Of a stretch of 64,000 nt of DNA, positions 27,398 through 35,372 are shown piece by piece. The stretch's first letter is position 1; every line of letters starts with the position of its first letter. Made by a program: the position numbers and the translations under genes. The DNA is from Bacillota bacterium. GTDB lineage: Bacteria > Bacillota > SHA-98 > Ch115. The stretch is taken from positions 124,001-188,000 of the forward strand of contig JABLXA010000002.1 in assembly GCA_013178415.1 (NCBI GenBank), written 5' to 3'. The notes under the pieces were generated by a model. That model was not told where the DNA came from. It saw nothing but the letters and a program-made list of their open reading frames with translations, and made no database searches.

Positions 27398-29611
27398 TCA
27401 GGCCCCTGCCTGCGGGAGCAGCGAGATAAAGCGTCGAAAAACTTCTCTACCAAGCCTCTCAAGACATCTTCCCGGGGAGAGCTCATCTATATCGATTTCA
27501 AGGGCGGCAGCCGCGGCACTCTCAAGAATGCTCAGATCCTTTGTAGAGATATCCACTCTGAGGTCGGGAATCCCGTGCTGTCTTACCCCAAATAACTCAC
27601 CGGGTCCTCTGAGTCGCAGATCCTCCTCGGCTATCAGAAAGCCATCGGTGGTCCTCTGTATGGCCTGAAGTCTCTGCCTGGAGACCGGATTATCGGCTCT
27701 GGCTATCAATATGCAATATGATCTATGCGGGCCCCGCCCGACACGACCTCTCAATTGATGAAGCTCCGCGAGCCCAAATCGATCCGCATCTTCTATGACC
27801 ATGACGGTGGCATTCGGGACATCGACTCCCACCTCGATGACAGTAGTAGAAATCAGGACATCCAGCTTCCCGTCACGAAATTGCCTCATCACTTCTTCTT
27901 TTTGGCGTCCTCCCATTTTGCCATGAAGCAGGCCTACCCGCATATCACGGAATACCCCTGCCTTGAGTCGTTCGGCCTCGGCCGTCGCGGCACGGGCATC
28001 CATATCCTCAGATTCCTCTATCAGTGGGCATACGATATATGCTTGTCTGCCAGAGGCCACCTGCCCGCGGATGAAATCATAGACTTTAGATCTCCCGGAG
28101 GGTTTCACCCAATGGGTTTCGATGGGTGTCCTGCCGGGAGGCAGTTCGTCTATTATGGAGATGTCAAGGTCCCCATAGACGACGAGCGCCAGGGTCCTTG
28201 GAATGGGCGTGGCAGACATGACCAACACATGAGGGTTTTCGCCCTTGGAAGCCAACATGATCCTCTGGTTGACCCCAAAACGGTGCTGCTCATCGGTGAC
28301 AACCAGTCCCAGGCGCTTGAACGTCACATCATCCTGTATGAGGGCATGCGTTCCAATTACGACCTGAGATGCGCCTGAGCCTATCTCTGCAAGAGACAGA
28401 TTCCTTTCCCTGGCGGACAATCCCCCAGTCAAGGAAATGATGGAGATCCCCAGTGGCTGTAACAGTCGCTCTAGCGATCTACGGTGTTGCTCGGCCAAGA
28501 TCTCGGTGGGCGCCATGAGCGCGGCCTGATATCCGCTTTCTACCGCCTTGACGATGGCAAAAGCTGCGACTATGGTCTTCCCTGACCCTACATCTCCCTG
28601 AATGAGCCGCGACATGGGAACATCCCTCTCCATGTCGTCGCGAATCTCACCGATGACGCGCTCCTGAGCCCGAGTAAGATTGAATGGCAAGAGTCCCCTG
28701 AACCTTCTGACAAGATCTCCGTCCGAAATACAGGGCATCCCGCTACCAGGAACCCTGTATTGGGATCTTCGCAGCCGCAGGGCCAGTCGCAGCAGAAATA
28801 GCTCCTCAAAAGCCAGCCTGCGTCTTGCCTCTTCGGCACAATCCAAATTCCTTGGGAAATGAACGTTTGCAAAAGACCAGTGTCTCTCTGGCAATCCATG
28901 ACGCGCCAGGATCTCGATCGGGATCACTTCATCGAGCTCATCGCTGTAAGACTTAAGGGTATTTGAGACGATCTTGCGCATCGTCCTTTGCCCGAGCCCG
29001 CGGGTCAGGCCATATATAGGCACCACCCTGCCAGTAGAAAGGAGTTCGTCCTCTGCAGATACTTTGGTAGGACCTGCCTTCTGTTCATCCCTTCGAGCGC
29101 CATGTATTTCTTCAAAATCAGGGTTCACCATGGCCAAGCGACCATATGAATGCTGGACGACGCCGCTGACATAGACCAGAGCGCCCTTTGAGGGCGCCAT
29201 GCTGAACCTTGGGCGCATCTTAGCATTCCTTGTTCTCATGAAGAATACGATATCTATCGTTCCAGTGTCATCCCGTACTCGGGCGATATTGAGCCAGAGA
29301 CGGCGGTCCCGGGCGCTTTGCTTTACTTCCACTGATATCACTTCGCCCATCACGGTCACCGTTTCCCCGGCGATCACCTGTTCAATGGGCTTTATGGTGG
29401 AGAAATCTACGTAACGTCTCGGGAGATACCACAAAATGTCATCCACTGTCTCGATCCCAAGCGCCATAAAACTGGAAGCCCTGGCTTGTCCAACTCCACG
29501 CACTGAAGAGATAGGATCATCGAGATGCGAACGGATGCCAGAAGAGCCAAACAATTTTCGGCCGATGTCATTCAGCTGAAATGATGTAGAAATAGAGTGG
29601 TTGGCCGCCAT
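27398..29611 (-). CDS. recG: ATP-dependent DNA helicase RecG
   Basis: Rescues stalled forks by driving branch migration. Wedge/OB domain in the first ~270 residues (SSVRGVGQARASSFMALG, DTGTIDIVFFMRTRNAKMRPRF), then helicase motifs: LIQGDVGSGKTIVAAFAI, MAPTEILAEQH, VTDEQHRFGVNQR, VLVMSATPIPRTLALVVYGDLD, TTVIEVGVDVPNATVMVIEDADRFGLAELHQLRGRVGRG. The start at ATG 29611 (737 residues) overlaps the end of yloV by 44 bases; a start 17 codons earlier is possible, and neither has a clear ribosome-binding site. Same order (yloU-yloV-recG) as in Bacillus, minus the serine dehydratase genes. Confidence 0.96.
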   Translation of the reverse strand: MAANHSISTSFQLNDIGRKLFGSSGIRSHLDDPISSVRGVGQARASSFMALGIETVDDILWYLPRRYVDFSTIKPIEQVIAGETVTVMGEVISVEVKQSARDRRLWLNIARVRDDTGTIDIVFFMRTRNAKMRPRFSMAPSKGALVYVSGVVQHSYGRLAMVNPDFEEIHGARRDEQKAGPTKVSAEDELLSTGRVVPIYGLTRGLGQRTMRKIVSNTLKSYSDELDEVIPIEILARHGLPERHWSFANVHFPRNLDCAEEARRRLAFEELFLLRLALRLRRSQYRVPGSGMPCISDGDLVRRFRGLLPFNLTRAQERVIGEIRDDMERDVPMSRLIQGDVGSGKTIVAAFAIVKAVESGYQAALMAPTEILAEQHRRSLERLLQPLGISIISLTGGLSARERNLSLAEIGSGASQVVIGTHALIQDDVTFKRLGLVVTDEQHRFGVNQRIMLASKGENPHVLVMSATPIPRTLALVVYGDLDISIIDELPPGRTPIETHWVKPSGRSKVYDFIRGQVASGRQAYIVCPLIEESEDMDARAATAEAERLKAGVFRDMRVGLLHGKMGGRQKEEVMRQFRDGKLDVLISTTVIEVGVDVPNATVMVIEDADRFGLAELHQLRGRVGRGPHRSYCILIARADNPVSRQRLQAIQRTTDGFLIAEEDLRLRGPGELFGVRQHGIPDLRVDISTKDLSILESAAAAALEIDIDELSPGRCLERLGREVFRRFISLLPQAGA

Positions 29612-31298
29612 ATTGGACTTCAATTTCGCAGTTGGGATACTCCTCCTGGATCCGTTCGGCAAGCTTGCTGGCCTCCTCTTGAGTCATCTTTTCCCCATAA
29701 TAGATCGTCACAAGTTCGGTATCCTCAGTTATGATTTCCCTGACCAAATCAAGTGCAACCTTCTGGCGATCCTTTCCTACCGCCTTCAAGTCCCCGTCCG
29801 CCAACCCGATTATATCATTTTCCTCAATGGTGAACCCATTAACGGCGGAGTTCCTGACAGCGTAGGTGACTTCCCCTGTCCTGACACCTGCAATCTGTCT
29901 CTCCATTTTTACCCTGGCAGACTCAAGGTCCGCATCTGGTCCAACGGCGAGGAGCGCCGCAATCCCCTGGGGAATGGTCTTCGTAGGGACGACCAGGATT
30001 TCCTTTTCGGAAACGTTCCTTGCCTGCTCTGCAGTAAGGATCACGTTCGAGTTGTTGGGCAGCACGATAACGCGCCTGGAAGGAGCCTTTTCGGCAGCCT
30101 TGACTATATCCTCGATGCTCGGATTCATAGTCTGACCGCCCTCGATCACTTCGTCCGCCCCAAGGCTTCTCAAGATCTCCCGCAGCCCTTCGCCAAACGC
30201 TACGGCCACTATGGCAAATCTTTTCTCAGCCTCCGGGGCCTCAGCTTTTGTCTCTCGGGCTTTTTCCGAGACTTCCTTATTCTGGAGCACCATGTTGTTG
30301 ATCTGTATCTCGGTCAGATCTCCGAGCCCGACACAGTATTGCAGCACGATCCCCGGATCATTCGTATGGACATGAACCTTGGCCACATCTTGAGTTCCAA
30401 CCACAAGGAGACAGTCTCCATAAGCGGCAAGGTCCTGCCGCATATTATCGAGAGGCAGTCCACGCCCCTTTAGTATGAATTCTGTGCAATACTTGTAATT
30501 CAGTGTCTCTGGGTGAGCCCTGGCTGCAAGCTCCTGAGCTGGAGCGCGCGATCCCTCCTGAATTACGATTGGGGTCTGGGCATACCGCCCCATGCGCTGA
30601 GGCTCGCTTTTCGTCTGACCCCTTTTCCGTGGCATGGCAACGACATGCTCCCTTGCGCCATCGAGTGACTGATAGACTCCGGTAAGACCCGCGATGGCTC
30701 CCTCGAGGAAGATCACCAGGCCCTTGCCTCCGGCGTCCACAACCCCGGCCTCCTTGAGTATTGGTAGGAGTTCGGGTGTTCTATTCAGGGCCTCCTGGGC
30801 TGACTTAAGCGCGGCTTTCGCCACCTCACATATGTCTTTGGTGCCGAGGCTGGCTAAATATGCGCCCCTGGCAGCTTCTTTGGCCACAGTCAGCATGGTC
30901 CCTTCCACAGGTTTCATGACAGCCTTGTATGCAACCCTGGCAGCCTCTTGAAGGGCTCTTGCCAGATCCTGAGCCGTCATCACATCCTGATCTTTGAGAG
31001 AGCTGGAAAAACCGCGAAACAACTGGGAGAAGATCACGCCTGAGTTCCCTCGCGCTCCCATGAGTGAACCGGTAGAAGCAGCCTCCGAGACTTCGGCCAC
31101 CCTTGGCATCCTGTCCTCCAGCGCCTGTACCTCCTTGACCGCCGCCGTCAACGTCAGGTACATATTCTTACCCGTATCCCCATCAGGCACAGGAAATACA
31201 TTCAGTTCATCCACGATGCCGGCATTCTTGCCCAACCAATCTGTGCCGGACAAAATCGCCTTCGCTAGATCCATCCCGGTAAGGTATTCAGAATTCAA
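29568..31298 (-). CDS. yloV: Fatty acid kinase catalytic subunit FakA-like (YloV, DAK phosphatase family)
   Basis: In Staphylococcus the homologue FakA phosphorylates fatty acids bound to a FakB (DegV) protein. The N-terminal DhaL domain has DELNVFPVPDGDTGKNM and SLMGARGNSGVIFSQLFRG; a middle region KYCTEFILKG and a C-terminal domain follow, ending YPNCEIEVQYGGQPLYFYIISAE. I use TTG 31298 (8 bases after GGGAGG; 576 residues), which gives the usual N-terminus; an ATG at 31343 lies inside yloU. No fakB is in this window. It follows yloU by 25 bases. Confidence 0.92.
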   Translation of the reverse strand: MNSEYLTGMDLAKAILSGTDWLGKNAGIVDELNVFPVPDGDTGKNMYLTLTAAVKEVQALEDRMPRVAEVSEAASTGSLMGARGNSGVIFSQLFRGFSSSLKDQDVMTAQDLARALQEAARVAYKAVMKPVEGTMLTVAKEAARGAYLASLGTKDICEVAKAALKSAQEALNRTPELLPILKEAGVVDAGGKGLVIFLEGAIAGLTGVYQSLDGAREHVVAMPRKRGQTKSEPQRMGRYAQTPIVIQEGSRAPAQELAARAHPETLNYKYCTEFILKGRGLPLDNMRQDLAAYGDCLLVVGTQDVAKVHVHTNDPGIVLQYCVGLGDLTEIQINNMVLQNKEVSEKARETKAEAPEAEKRFAIVAVAFGEGLREILRSLGADEVIEGGQTMNPSIEDIVKAAEKAPSRRVIVLPNNSNVILTAEQARNVSEKEILVVPTKTIPQGIAALLAVGPDADLESARVKMERQIAGVRTGEVTYAVRNSAVNGFTIEENDIIGLADGDLKAVGKDRQKVALDLVREIITEDTELVTIYYGEKMTQEEASKLAERIQEEYPNCEIEVQYGGQPLYFYIISAE

Positions 31299-31323
31299 GC
31301 AAGGAACCTCCCTATCGGCAGGT

Positions 31324-31698
31324 CTAACCCTTTTTCTGTCCAACTGACCCCACCCTCACTCCCTGCACAATGACATCTACCCGCCGCACCTTGAGCCCCG
31401 TCATGCTTTCCACCACGTAGCAGACCTTGCTCATGGCATTGTTGGCGACCTCAGGAATCTTGACGCCATATTCGACGATAACATAGAGGCTTATAGCAAC
31501 CTCATTCCCATCGAGCTTTACCTCAACACCTCGACCCAGATTGTCTCTACCTAGAAGCTCCGCAATCCCATCCTGGAGATTTCTTGAAGCCATGCCCACC
31601 AGGCCATAACATTCAGTTGCTGCCATGCCAGCAATGGCGGCTATGACCTCATCGGAGATGTTTATCTGACCGAGTTCTGTGCTCATTTCCTTGCCCAT
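31324..31698 (-). CDS. yloU: Asp23/Gls24 family envelope stress protein YloU
   Basis: 124-residue Asp23 family protein: GQINISDEVIAAIAGMAATEC, VEVKLDGNEVAISLYVIVEYGVKI and a C-terminal VRRVDVIVQGVRV. Members sit near the membrane in Gram-positives; the exact role is not known. ATG after GGAGGG. It pairs with yloV, as in Bacillus rpmB-yloU-yloV, with rpmB divergent here. Confidence 0.92.
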   Translation of the reverse strand: MGKEMSTELGQINISDEVIAAIAGMAATECYGLVGMASRNLQDGIAELLGRDNLGRGVEVKLDGNEVAISLYVIVEYGVKIPEVANNAMSKVCYVVESMTGLKVRRVDVIVQGVRVGSVGQKKG

Positions 31699-31837
31699 GC
31701 CGTATCCCTCCGCCCTCGTGCAACGAAACTATTCGCCGCCTGCCGCGCATTTCCTCTTGGGAGTTGTCCCGGACAATGTCCGAGCCACCACGAAATGGAA
31801 AGCTGATTCCCTCAAAAGCTTCTTGCTCCTTAAATAG

Positions 31838-31864
31838 ATTATATTCATTTGGCGTAAAAGGCAA
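31838..31864 (-). promoter_or_regulatory. Possible promoter of yloU-yloV-recG
   Basis: Minus-strand TTGCCT (31859-31864) and a perfect TATAAT (31838-31843), but only 15 bases apart; about 140 bases before yloU. The -10 box is good, the spacing poor. Confidence 0.4.
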
Positions 31865-31908
31865 GACATACTCATTTCCTCGCACAGAGACGCGTGAAGG
31901 AGGCGATG

Positions 31909-31992
31909 ATGGCTGATGATGAAAGTGGAAATCCCGGCAAAGATGCGGCGAAAATGCTAAGGATTGCGGTTGCGCTACGCTGGGGCGTGTGA
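31909..31992 (+). CDS. Possible 27-codon micro-ORF ahead of rpmB
   Basis: ATG-GCT-GAT... to TGA encodes MADDESGNPGKDAAKMLRIA plus seven residues. A strong AAGGAGGCG site precedes it at good spacing. Its second half overlaps the rpmB promoter (31970-31998), so if made it must come from an upstream start. No plus-strand gene lies immediately upstream. It may be chance. Confidence 0.3.
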   Translation: MADDESGNPGKDAAKMLRIAVALRWGV

Positions 31993-31998
31993 TAGAAT
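31970..31998 (+). promoter_or_regulatory. Sigma-A type promoter of rpmB
   Basis: TTGCGC (31970-31975), 17 bases, TAGAAT (31993-31998), about 50 bases before the rpmB ATG. Confidence 0.6.
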
Positions 31999-32047
31999 AA
32001 GCGTGTCATTTTGCATGATCAAGCGTACATGATAAGGAGGCCGTTAA

Positions 32048-32239
32048 ATGCCCCAGATTTGCTATATTTGTGGTAAGCATTCACAGACAGGGAATAAAGT
32101 CAGCCACTCAAACATCAAGACTAAGCGGCAATGGCGCCCGAATATCCGCCGTGTAAAGGCGGTTGTCGACGGAACCGTGAGACATATCAGGGTATGCGCT
32201 AAATGCCTCAAGGCGGGAAAAGTAAAGAGGGCGATCTGA
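32048..32239 (+). CDS. rpmB: 50S ribosomal protein L28
   Basis: 63 residues: MPQICYICGKHSQTGNKVSH, then TKRQWRPNIRRVKAVVDG and RVCAKCLKAGKVKRAI. The two C-x-x-C pairs show the zinc-binding form. ATG after AAGGAGG. It is the only plus-strand gene here, divergent from yloU. Confidence 0.96.
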   Translation: MPQICYICGKHSQTGNKVSHSNIKTKRQWRPNIRRVKAVVDGTVRHIRVCAKCLKAGKVKRAI

Positions 32240-32285
32240 AAGCCTAGGCGACAAGTTCCAAAGAGGATTTAGAGAGGAAATTCAG

Positions 32286-32309
32286 AGCGCCGGCGCACTG
32301 TCCGGCGCT
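32286..32309 (+). terminator. GC-rich hairpin after rpmB
   Basis: AGCGCCGG and CCGGCGCT (8 perfect pairs, 8-base loop) lie between rpmB and the convergent gene. Only a weak TTGTG follows, so termination is likely but not certain; it could serve both strands. Confidence 0.5.
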
Positions 32310-32331
32310 TGTGAATGCAGATGGGTTTTGA

Positions 32332-32688
32332 CTACATGATCGCCTGAGTGCCATTATCCAGGGTGGTATTGTCCTCCATGGGTTCTTCTACCAGCGTGTT
32401 GTCTTGGTTCACGCTTTCCTCACGTTTATCCGGAAGCAACTCTGGTATCGTCAATATTCCTGAAATCGCACCCAGGAGAATGAAATTTTCCATCTGTTGT
32501 TTGATTAACCCCATTACCTCATTTTGCAGTACTCGGGTGTCGATTTCTTTCTGACCTGTCGCCTGGAGCTGCTGATTGGCGATCTCCAAGAATGTATCGA
32601 TCAACTGCTGGGCCCTGGGTCTCATAAACGGCCTCAGGGCCGCGATCAGATTGAGTTCATCCTCGGTAATGGTACGAGGCCCTGCCAT
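32332..32688 (-). CDS. Protein of unknown function, third gene of the ybaB operon
   Basis: 118 residues, no recognised family. A helical N-terminal part (MAGPRTITEDELNLIAALRP, then RPRAQQLIDTFLEIANQQLQ) is followed by VMGLIKQQMENFILLGAISG, which is mildly hydrophobic, and an acidic C-terminal tail (EESVNQDNTLVEEPMEDNT). The start at 32688 is 8 bases after GGGGGG and removes an overlap with the gene upstream. Soluble, likely part of a complex with its operon partners. It shares the ALRPF/RELVL type start of the next gene only loosely. Confidence 0.6.
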   Translation of the reverse strand: MAGPRTITEDELNLIAALRPFMRPRAQQLIDTFLEIANQQLQATGQKEIDTRVLQNEVMGLIKQQMENFILLGAISGILTIPELLPDKREESVNQDNTLVEEPMEDNTTLDNGTQAIM

Positions 32689-32717
32689 CTTGCCATCCCC
32701 CCTCGTATCTCTGAGTA

Positions 32718-33317
32718 TCATCCTCTTTTCCACTGCTTGCGCCAGTCTAGGGGACTATCTCGGCTGGCTTCCCTTGCTTCACCAGAATGAGTCTCGGCTT
32801 TTTGCGGACTTTTGGTCTGGTCCCCTTCGGTCGCTGGCTGGGGGCTTTTGGATTGATCCCCTTCAGAGATGGATTTCTCGACGGCGGTTTTCTCGGGAGG
32901 CGATTTCCCAGCCGCAGGCTTGCTCAGGCTGGTGAGTTTCCTCTGCCCCGCGCCCGACATCTGATTTGCCAGCAAACTTGCCATAGTCTGTATCATCGCC
33001 GGCGACACCTTGTCACCCAAACCCAACTGGCCGGCAAGGTTCGAGATGATCGAAATCAGATCTGGCGCCGTACCTTCATGCGACGAGACCATATGAGAAG
33101 TCCCTGGCGCATCCACCGCTTTGTCATCAGCATCATGAGCCAACTCGGGGACACATCCCAGATTGGCGGGACGCCTTGATCTTATGAGATCCACTATCCC
33201 AAGCAGGTTGAGGAGACTCAGCATTTCCAGAAGTTCGTCTCCGGTGAGAGCTGACTGTCCACGGGACAGGACCAACTCCCTCAAAATGGAGAATAGACGA
33301 TAATCATCATCGGCCAT
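32718..33317 (-). CDS. Protein of unknown function, second gene of the ybaB operon
   Basis: 199 residues. An N-terminal helical domain (about 1-50, RLFSILRELVLSRGQSALTG then EMLSLLNLLGIVDLIRSRRP), a second small helical stretch about 85-120 (PDLISIISNLAGQLGLGD), then a Pro/Ser/Lys/Glu-rich tail. Residues 152-174 hold an imperfect tandem repeat of EGDQ(S/T)KSPQ(P/K)A. The end is charged (WRKQWKRG). ATG 9 bases after GGAGG. No family recognised; the tail looks disordered. It lies 21 bases after ybaB. Confidence 0.6.
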   Translation of the reverse strand: MADDDYRLFSILRELVLSRGQSALTGDELLEMLSLLNLLGIVDLIRSRRPANLGCVPELAHDADDKAVDAPGTSHMVSSHEGTAPDLISIISNLAGQLGLGDKVSPAMIQTMASLLANQMSGAGQRKLTSLSKPAAGKSPPEKTAVEKSISEGDQSKSPQPATEGDQTKSPQKAETHSGEAREASRDSPLDWRKQWKRG

Positions 33318-33338
33318 CCCACCTTACCTCCTTGCCAT

Positions 33339-33650
33339 TCATGGGGTCTCATTCGGTGGGCCGCCCATGGCGTTGAATACCTCTGAGACAGCAAGTCCCC
33401 TAGATTTGCCAATGGCCTCATTGATAGCCTGCAATAGAAGTTTGCGAAGCATCGGCAGATTTTCTGAGCTCAGAAGCTTCCCATCGACGACAATGTCGGA
33501 TACCTCACCAAATCCATTTGCAGTGACCTTTACCAGACCACCACCAGCCACACCTTCAACTGTTTTAGCTTTGAGACCGGCTTGAATATCCTGAGCCTTG
33601 CCCTGGATATTTTGCAAGCCATCTAGAAACTTACTGAAGTCCTGCCCCAT
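33339..33650 (-). CDS. ybaB: YbaB/EbfC family nucleoid-associated protein
   Basis: 103-residue DNA-binding dimer family. SKFLDGLQNIQGKAQDIQAGLK, VEGVAGGGLVKVTANG and PMLRKLLLQAINEAIGKSR match the fold (charged helix, three strands, helix). The usual ybaB lies between dnaX and recR; this one heads an operon with two unknown genes and may be a second copy. ATG after GGAGGG; upstream in-frame ATGs extend through the control region and are not used. Confidence 0.8.
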   Translation of the reverse strand: MGQDFSKFLDGLQNIQGKAQDIQAGLKAKTVEGVAGGGLVKVTANGFGEVSDIVVDGKLLSSENLPMLRKLLLQAINEAIGKSRGLAVSEVFNAMGGPPNETP

Positions 33651-33853
33651 AAAGACCCTCCTCTCATGCACATTAAGAGTATATTCAGGTGCCATCGCCT
33701 TAGTTCCAGGATGTTTCATATCCTGCACAACCCAGTAACATTTGAGGATGAACCACCATACTATGTAAGCGAAGGCGAGGTTGCGAGGAATCGTGACCTG
33801 CATAAATGAGCATACATAAACGCCGCTCGATTCTGTAGAAAGGAGGAGACGAT

Positions 33854-33976
33854 ATGAAACCGCTCAATCCCGATTTCTTCTGGCTGATAATAATCATCCT
33901 GTTGTTGTTCTTCTTCTTTTTCTTCCTGGTTCCCCTTGATGTGAAAAAGACTGAGCCTGCTGACGAAAAGGAATAA
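33854..33976 (+). CDS. Small membrane protein, 40 residues
   Basis: MKPLNPDFFWLIIIILLLFF... to PADEKE: one very hydrophobic segment (about 9-27, including a run of Phe) with a charged, mostly acidic C-terminus (DVKKTEPADEKE). AAAGGAGGAG precedes the ATG at good spacing. It is followed 57 bases later by another micropeptide gene. Function not known; such peptides are common in spore formers. Confidence 0.65.
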   Translation: MKPLNPDFFWLIIIILLLFFFFFFLVPLDVKKTEPADEKE

Positions 33977-34033
33977 TGACCTGTCTCGTGACCCAAAGTC
34001 TAGTTTCGATTATCTCTCGCAGGAGGAAGGATC

Positions 34034-34114
34034 ATGGAAACCAAAGGGATAATCTTCTGGTCCTGGATAATCTGGGTGGCAGTCCTGGTGATCTTGCTTC
34101 TGATAATCTTCTAG
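34034..34114 (+). CDS. Membrane micropeptide, 26 residues
   Basis: METKGIIFWSWIIWVAVLVI followed by LLLIIF: after a short charged start the peptide is one hydrophobic helix with three Trp. AGGAGGAAGG precedes the ATG at good spacing. The strong ribosome-binding site and tandem arrangement with the preceding gene argue against chance. A hairpin follows at 34155-34186. Confidence 0.6.
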   Translation: METKGIIFWSWIIWVAVLVILLLIIF

Positions 34115-34154
34115 GGGAGAGTCCATGGGAGTCCCAAAACCCGTTTCTCGGTCC

Positions 34155-34186
34155 ATTGCCCGCGGCCCCTTCATGGCGCGGGCAAT
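34155..34186 (+). terminator. Hairpin after the micropeptide genes
   Basis: ATTGCCCGCG and CGCGGGCAAT form 10 perfect pairs around a 12-base loop, 40 bases after the second micropeptide. No T-run follows. Confidence 0.45.
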
Positions 34187-34214
34187 CCCATATGTACCAC
34201 GAATCGTCTTACGA

Positions 34215-34243
34215 TGGACATGTTATAGCATATACTATACAAT
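34215..34243 (+). promoter_or_regulatory. Sigma-A type promoter of galT-glgA
   Basis: TGGACA (34215-34220), 17 bases, TACAAT (34238-34243); five of six bases match in each box. About 90 bases before galT. Confidence 0.55.
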
Positions 34244-34331
34244 GTTTTTGAAATCTCCGCAGGTCGCGAATGAATAAAATCACCTGCTCTGCCGGACCTT
34301 ATAACATAGAATGAGGTGAGCAGGACATCCA

Positions 34332-35372
34332 ATGAGTGAATTGAGAGCGGATCCTATTTCAAGATGCTGGACCATCATCGCAAAAGAGAGAGGAAAACGG
34401 CCCCACGACTTCAAAGTTGAAAGGGAAGTCCGGCAAGGGGGGTCGAGGGTATGCCCATTTTGTGAGGGGAATGAAGGCATGACCCCGCCCGAAGTATTAG
34501 CCCTGGGACGAAATACCGACCTGAGGGATAGTCCTGGATGGTCAGTGAGGGTCGTCCCCAATAAATTCCCTGCTGTCTCGCCCAATGAGGAGGATTCCCC
34601 AGTCGCCATGGATGGACTCCTGCGTCACATGCCCGGAGTGGGAGCCCATGAGGTTTTAATAGAATCTCCCGACCACGACGCCACATGGGGAAGCTACAGC
34701 GATGGACAGCTTGAAGATATCTTTCGCGCGGTGCTCCTTCGCATGAAAGAGCTTAGGAAAGATGGACGGTTCAGATATTTTCAATTTTTCAAGAACTCCG
34801 GACGGATTGCCGGGGCATCACTTGAGCACGCCCACAGCCAGATAATAGTAACACCTATAATTCCTGTGGCGGTGCGTGATGAACTCAACACAGCACATGA
34901 ATATTACGAGGCGACGGGTGAGTGCTTATTCTGCGCGATAATTCGAAAGGAAAGGCAGGAAGGCACGAGAGTCGTTGATCAGAATTCAAGTTTTGTGGCA
35001 TTCTGTCCATATGCTTCACGTTTCCCTTATGAGATCCAGATCTTCCCCATCCTACACAGCCACGATTTTGAAGCCTTGTATGATGATCCTTCGGGGCTAG
35101 CCGGGCTCTCAAAGCTGCTCAAGGGGGTAATGGCAAAGCTGGAGGATGCCTTTGAATTTCTTCCCTATAATCTCCTGCTCCATACCGCGCCTTGGGAGCC
35201 AGGGTATGGGGAAACCTATCACTGGCATATCGAGATCTTGCCTAGGCTCACTATCATAGCGGGATTTGAGCTTGGAACCGGATTTTATATCAACCCTACG
35301 GCTCCGGAGCTTGCAGCCGAGGAACTGAGATATGATCTGGTTTCTGCTGTCCGCTCAAGGGAGGAACTATAG
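34332..35372 (+). CDS. galT: Galactose-1-phosphate uridylyltransferase family protein
   Basis: Histidine-triad transferase that moves a nucleotidyl group between sugar phosphates. Zinc-type CPFC (41-44), the active-site ASLEHAHSQIIV with HAHSQ at 166-170 and the second half with CLFCAI and YHWHIEILPRL. 346 residues, normal. It is joined to glgA (stop and start share one base) rather than to galK or galE, so it may work on glucose-1-phosphate in glycogen metabolism; some members of this family are ADP-glucose phosphorylases. The sequence alone does not settle this. Confidence 0.85.
   Translation: MSELRADPISRCWTIIAKERGKRPHDFKVEREVRQGGSRVCPFCEGNEGMTPPEVLALGRNTDLRDSPGWSVRVVPNKFPAVSPNEEDSPVAMDGLLRHMPGVGAHEVLIESPDHDATWGSYSDGQLEDIFRAVLLRMKELRKDGRFRYFQFFKNSGRIAGASLEHAHSQIIVTPIIPVAVRDELNTAHEYYEATGECLFCAIIRKERQEGTRVVDQNSSFVAFCPYASRFPYEIQIFPILHSHDFEALYDDPSGLAGLSKLLKGVMAKLEDAFEFLPYNLLLHTAPWEPGYGETYHWHIEILPRLTIIAGFELGTGFYINPTAPELAAEELRYDLVSAVRSREEL

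Noticed and set aside
29601-30473. 290-codon open frame opposite yloV
   Set aside because: The minus strand codes a recognisable FakA-like protein; the opposite frame shows no family features.
31649-31885. 78-codon frame upstream of and overlapping yloU on the minus strand
   Set aside because: Passes through the promoter region, no good ribosome-binding site, ends inside yloU in another frame.
33651-33853. Sporulation-sigma promoter before the micropeptide genes
   Set aside because: CATACATA near 33812 resembles a SigE -10 box, but no matching -35 box is at the right distance.
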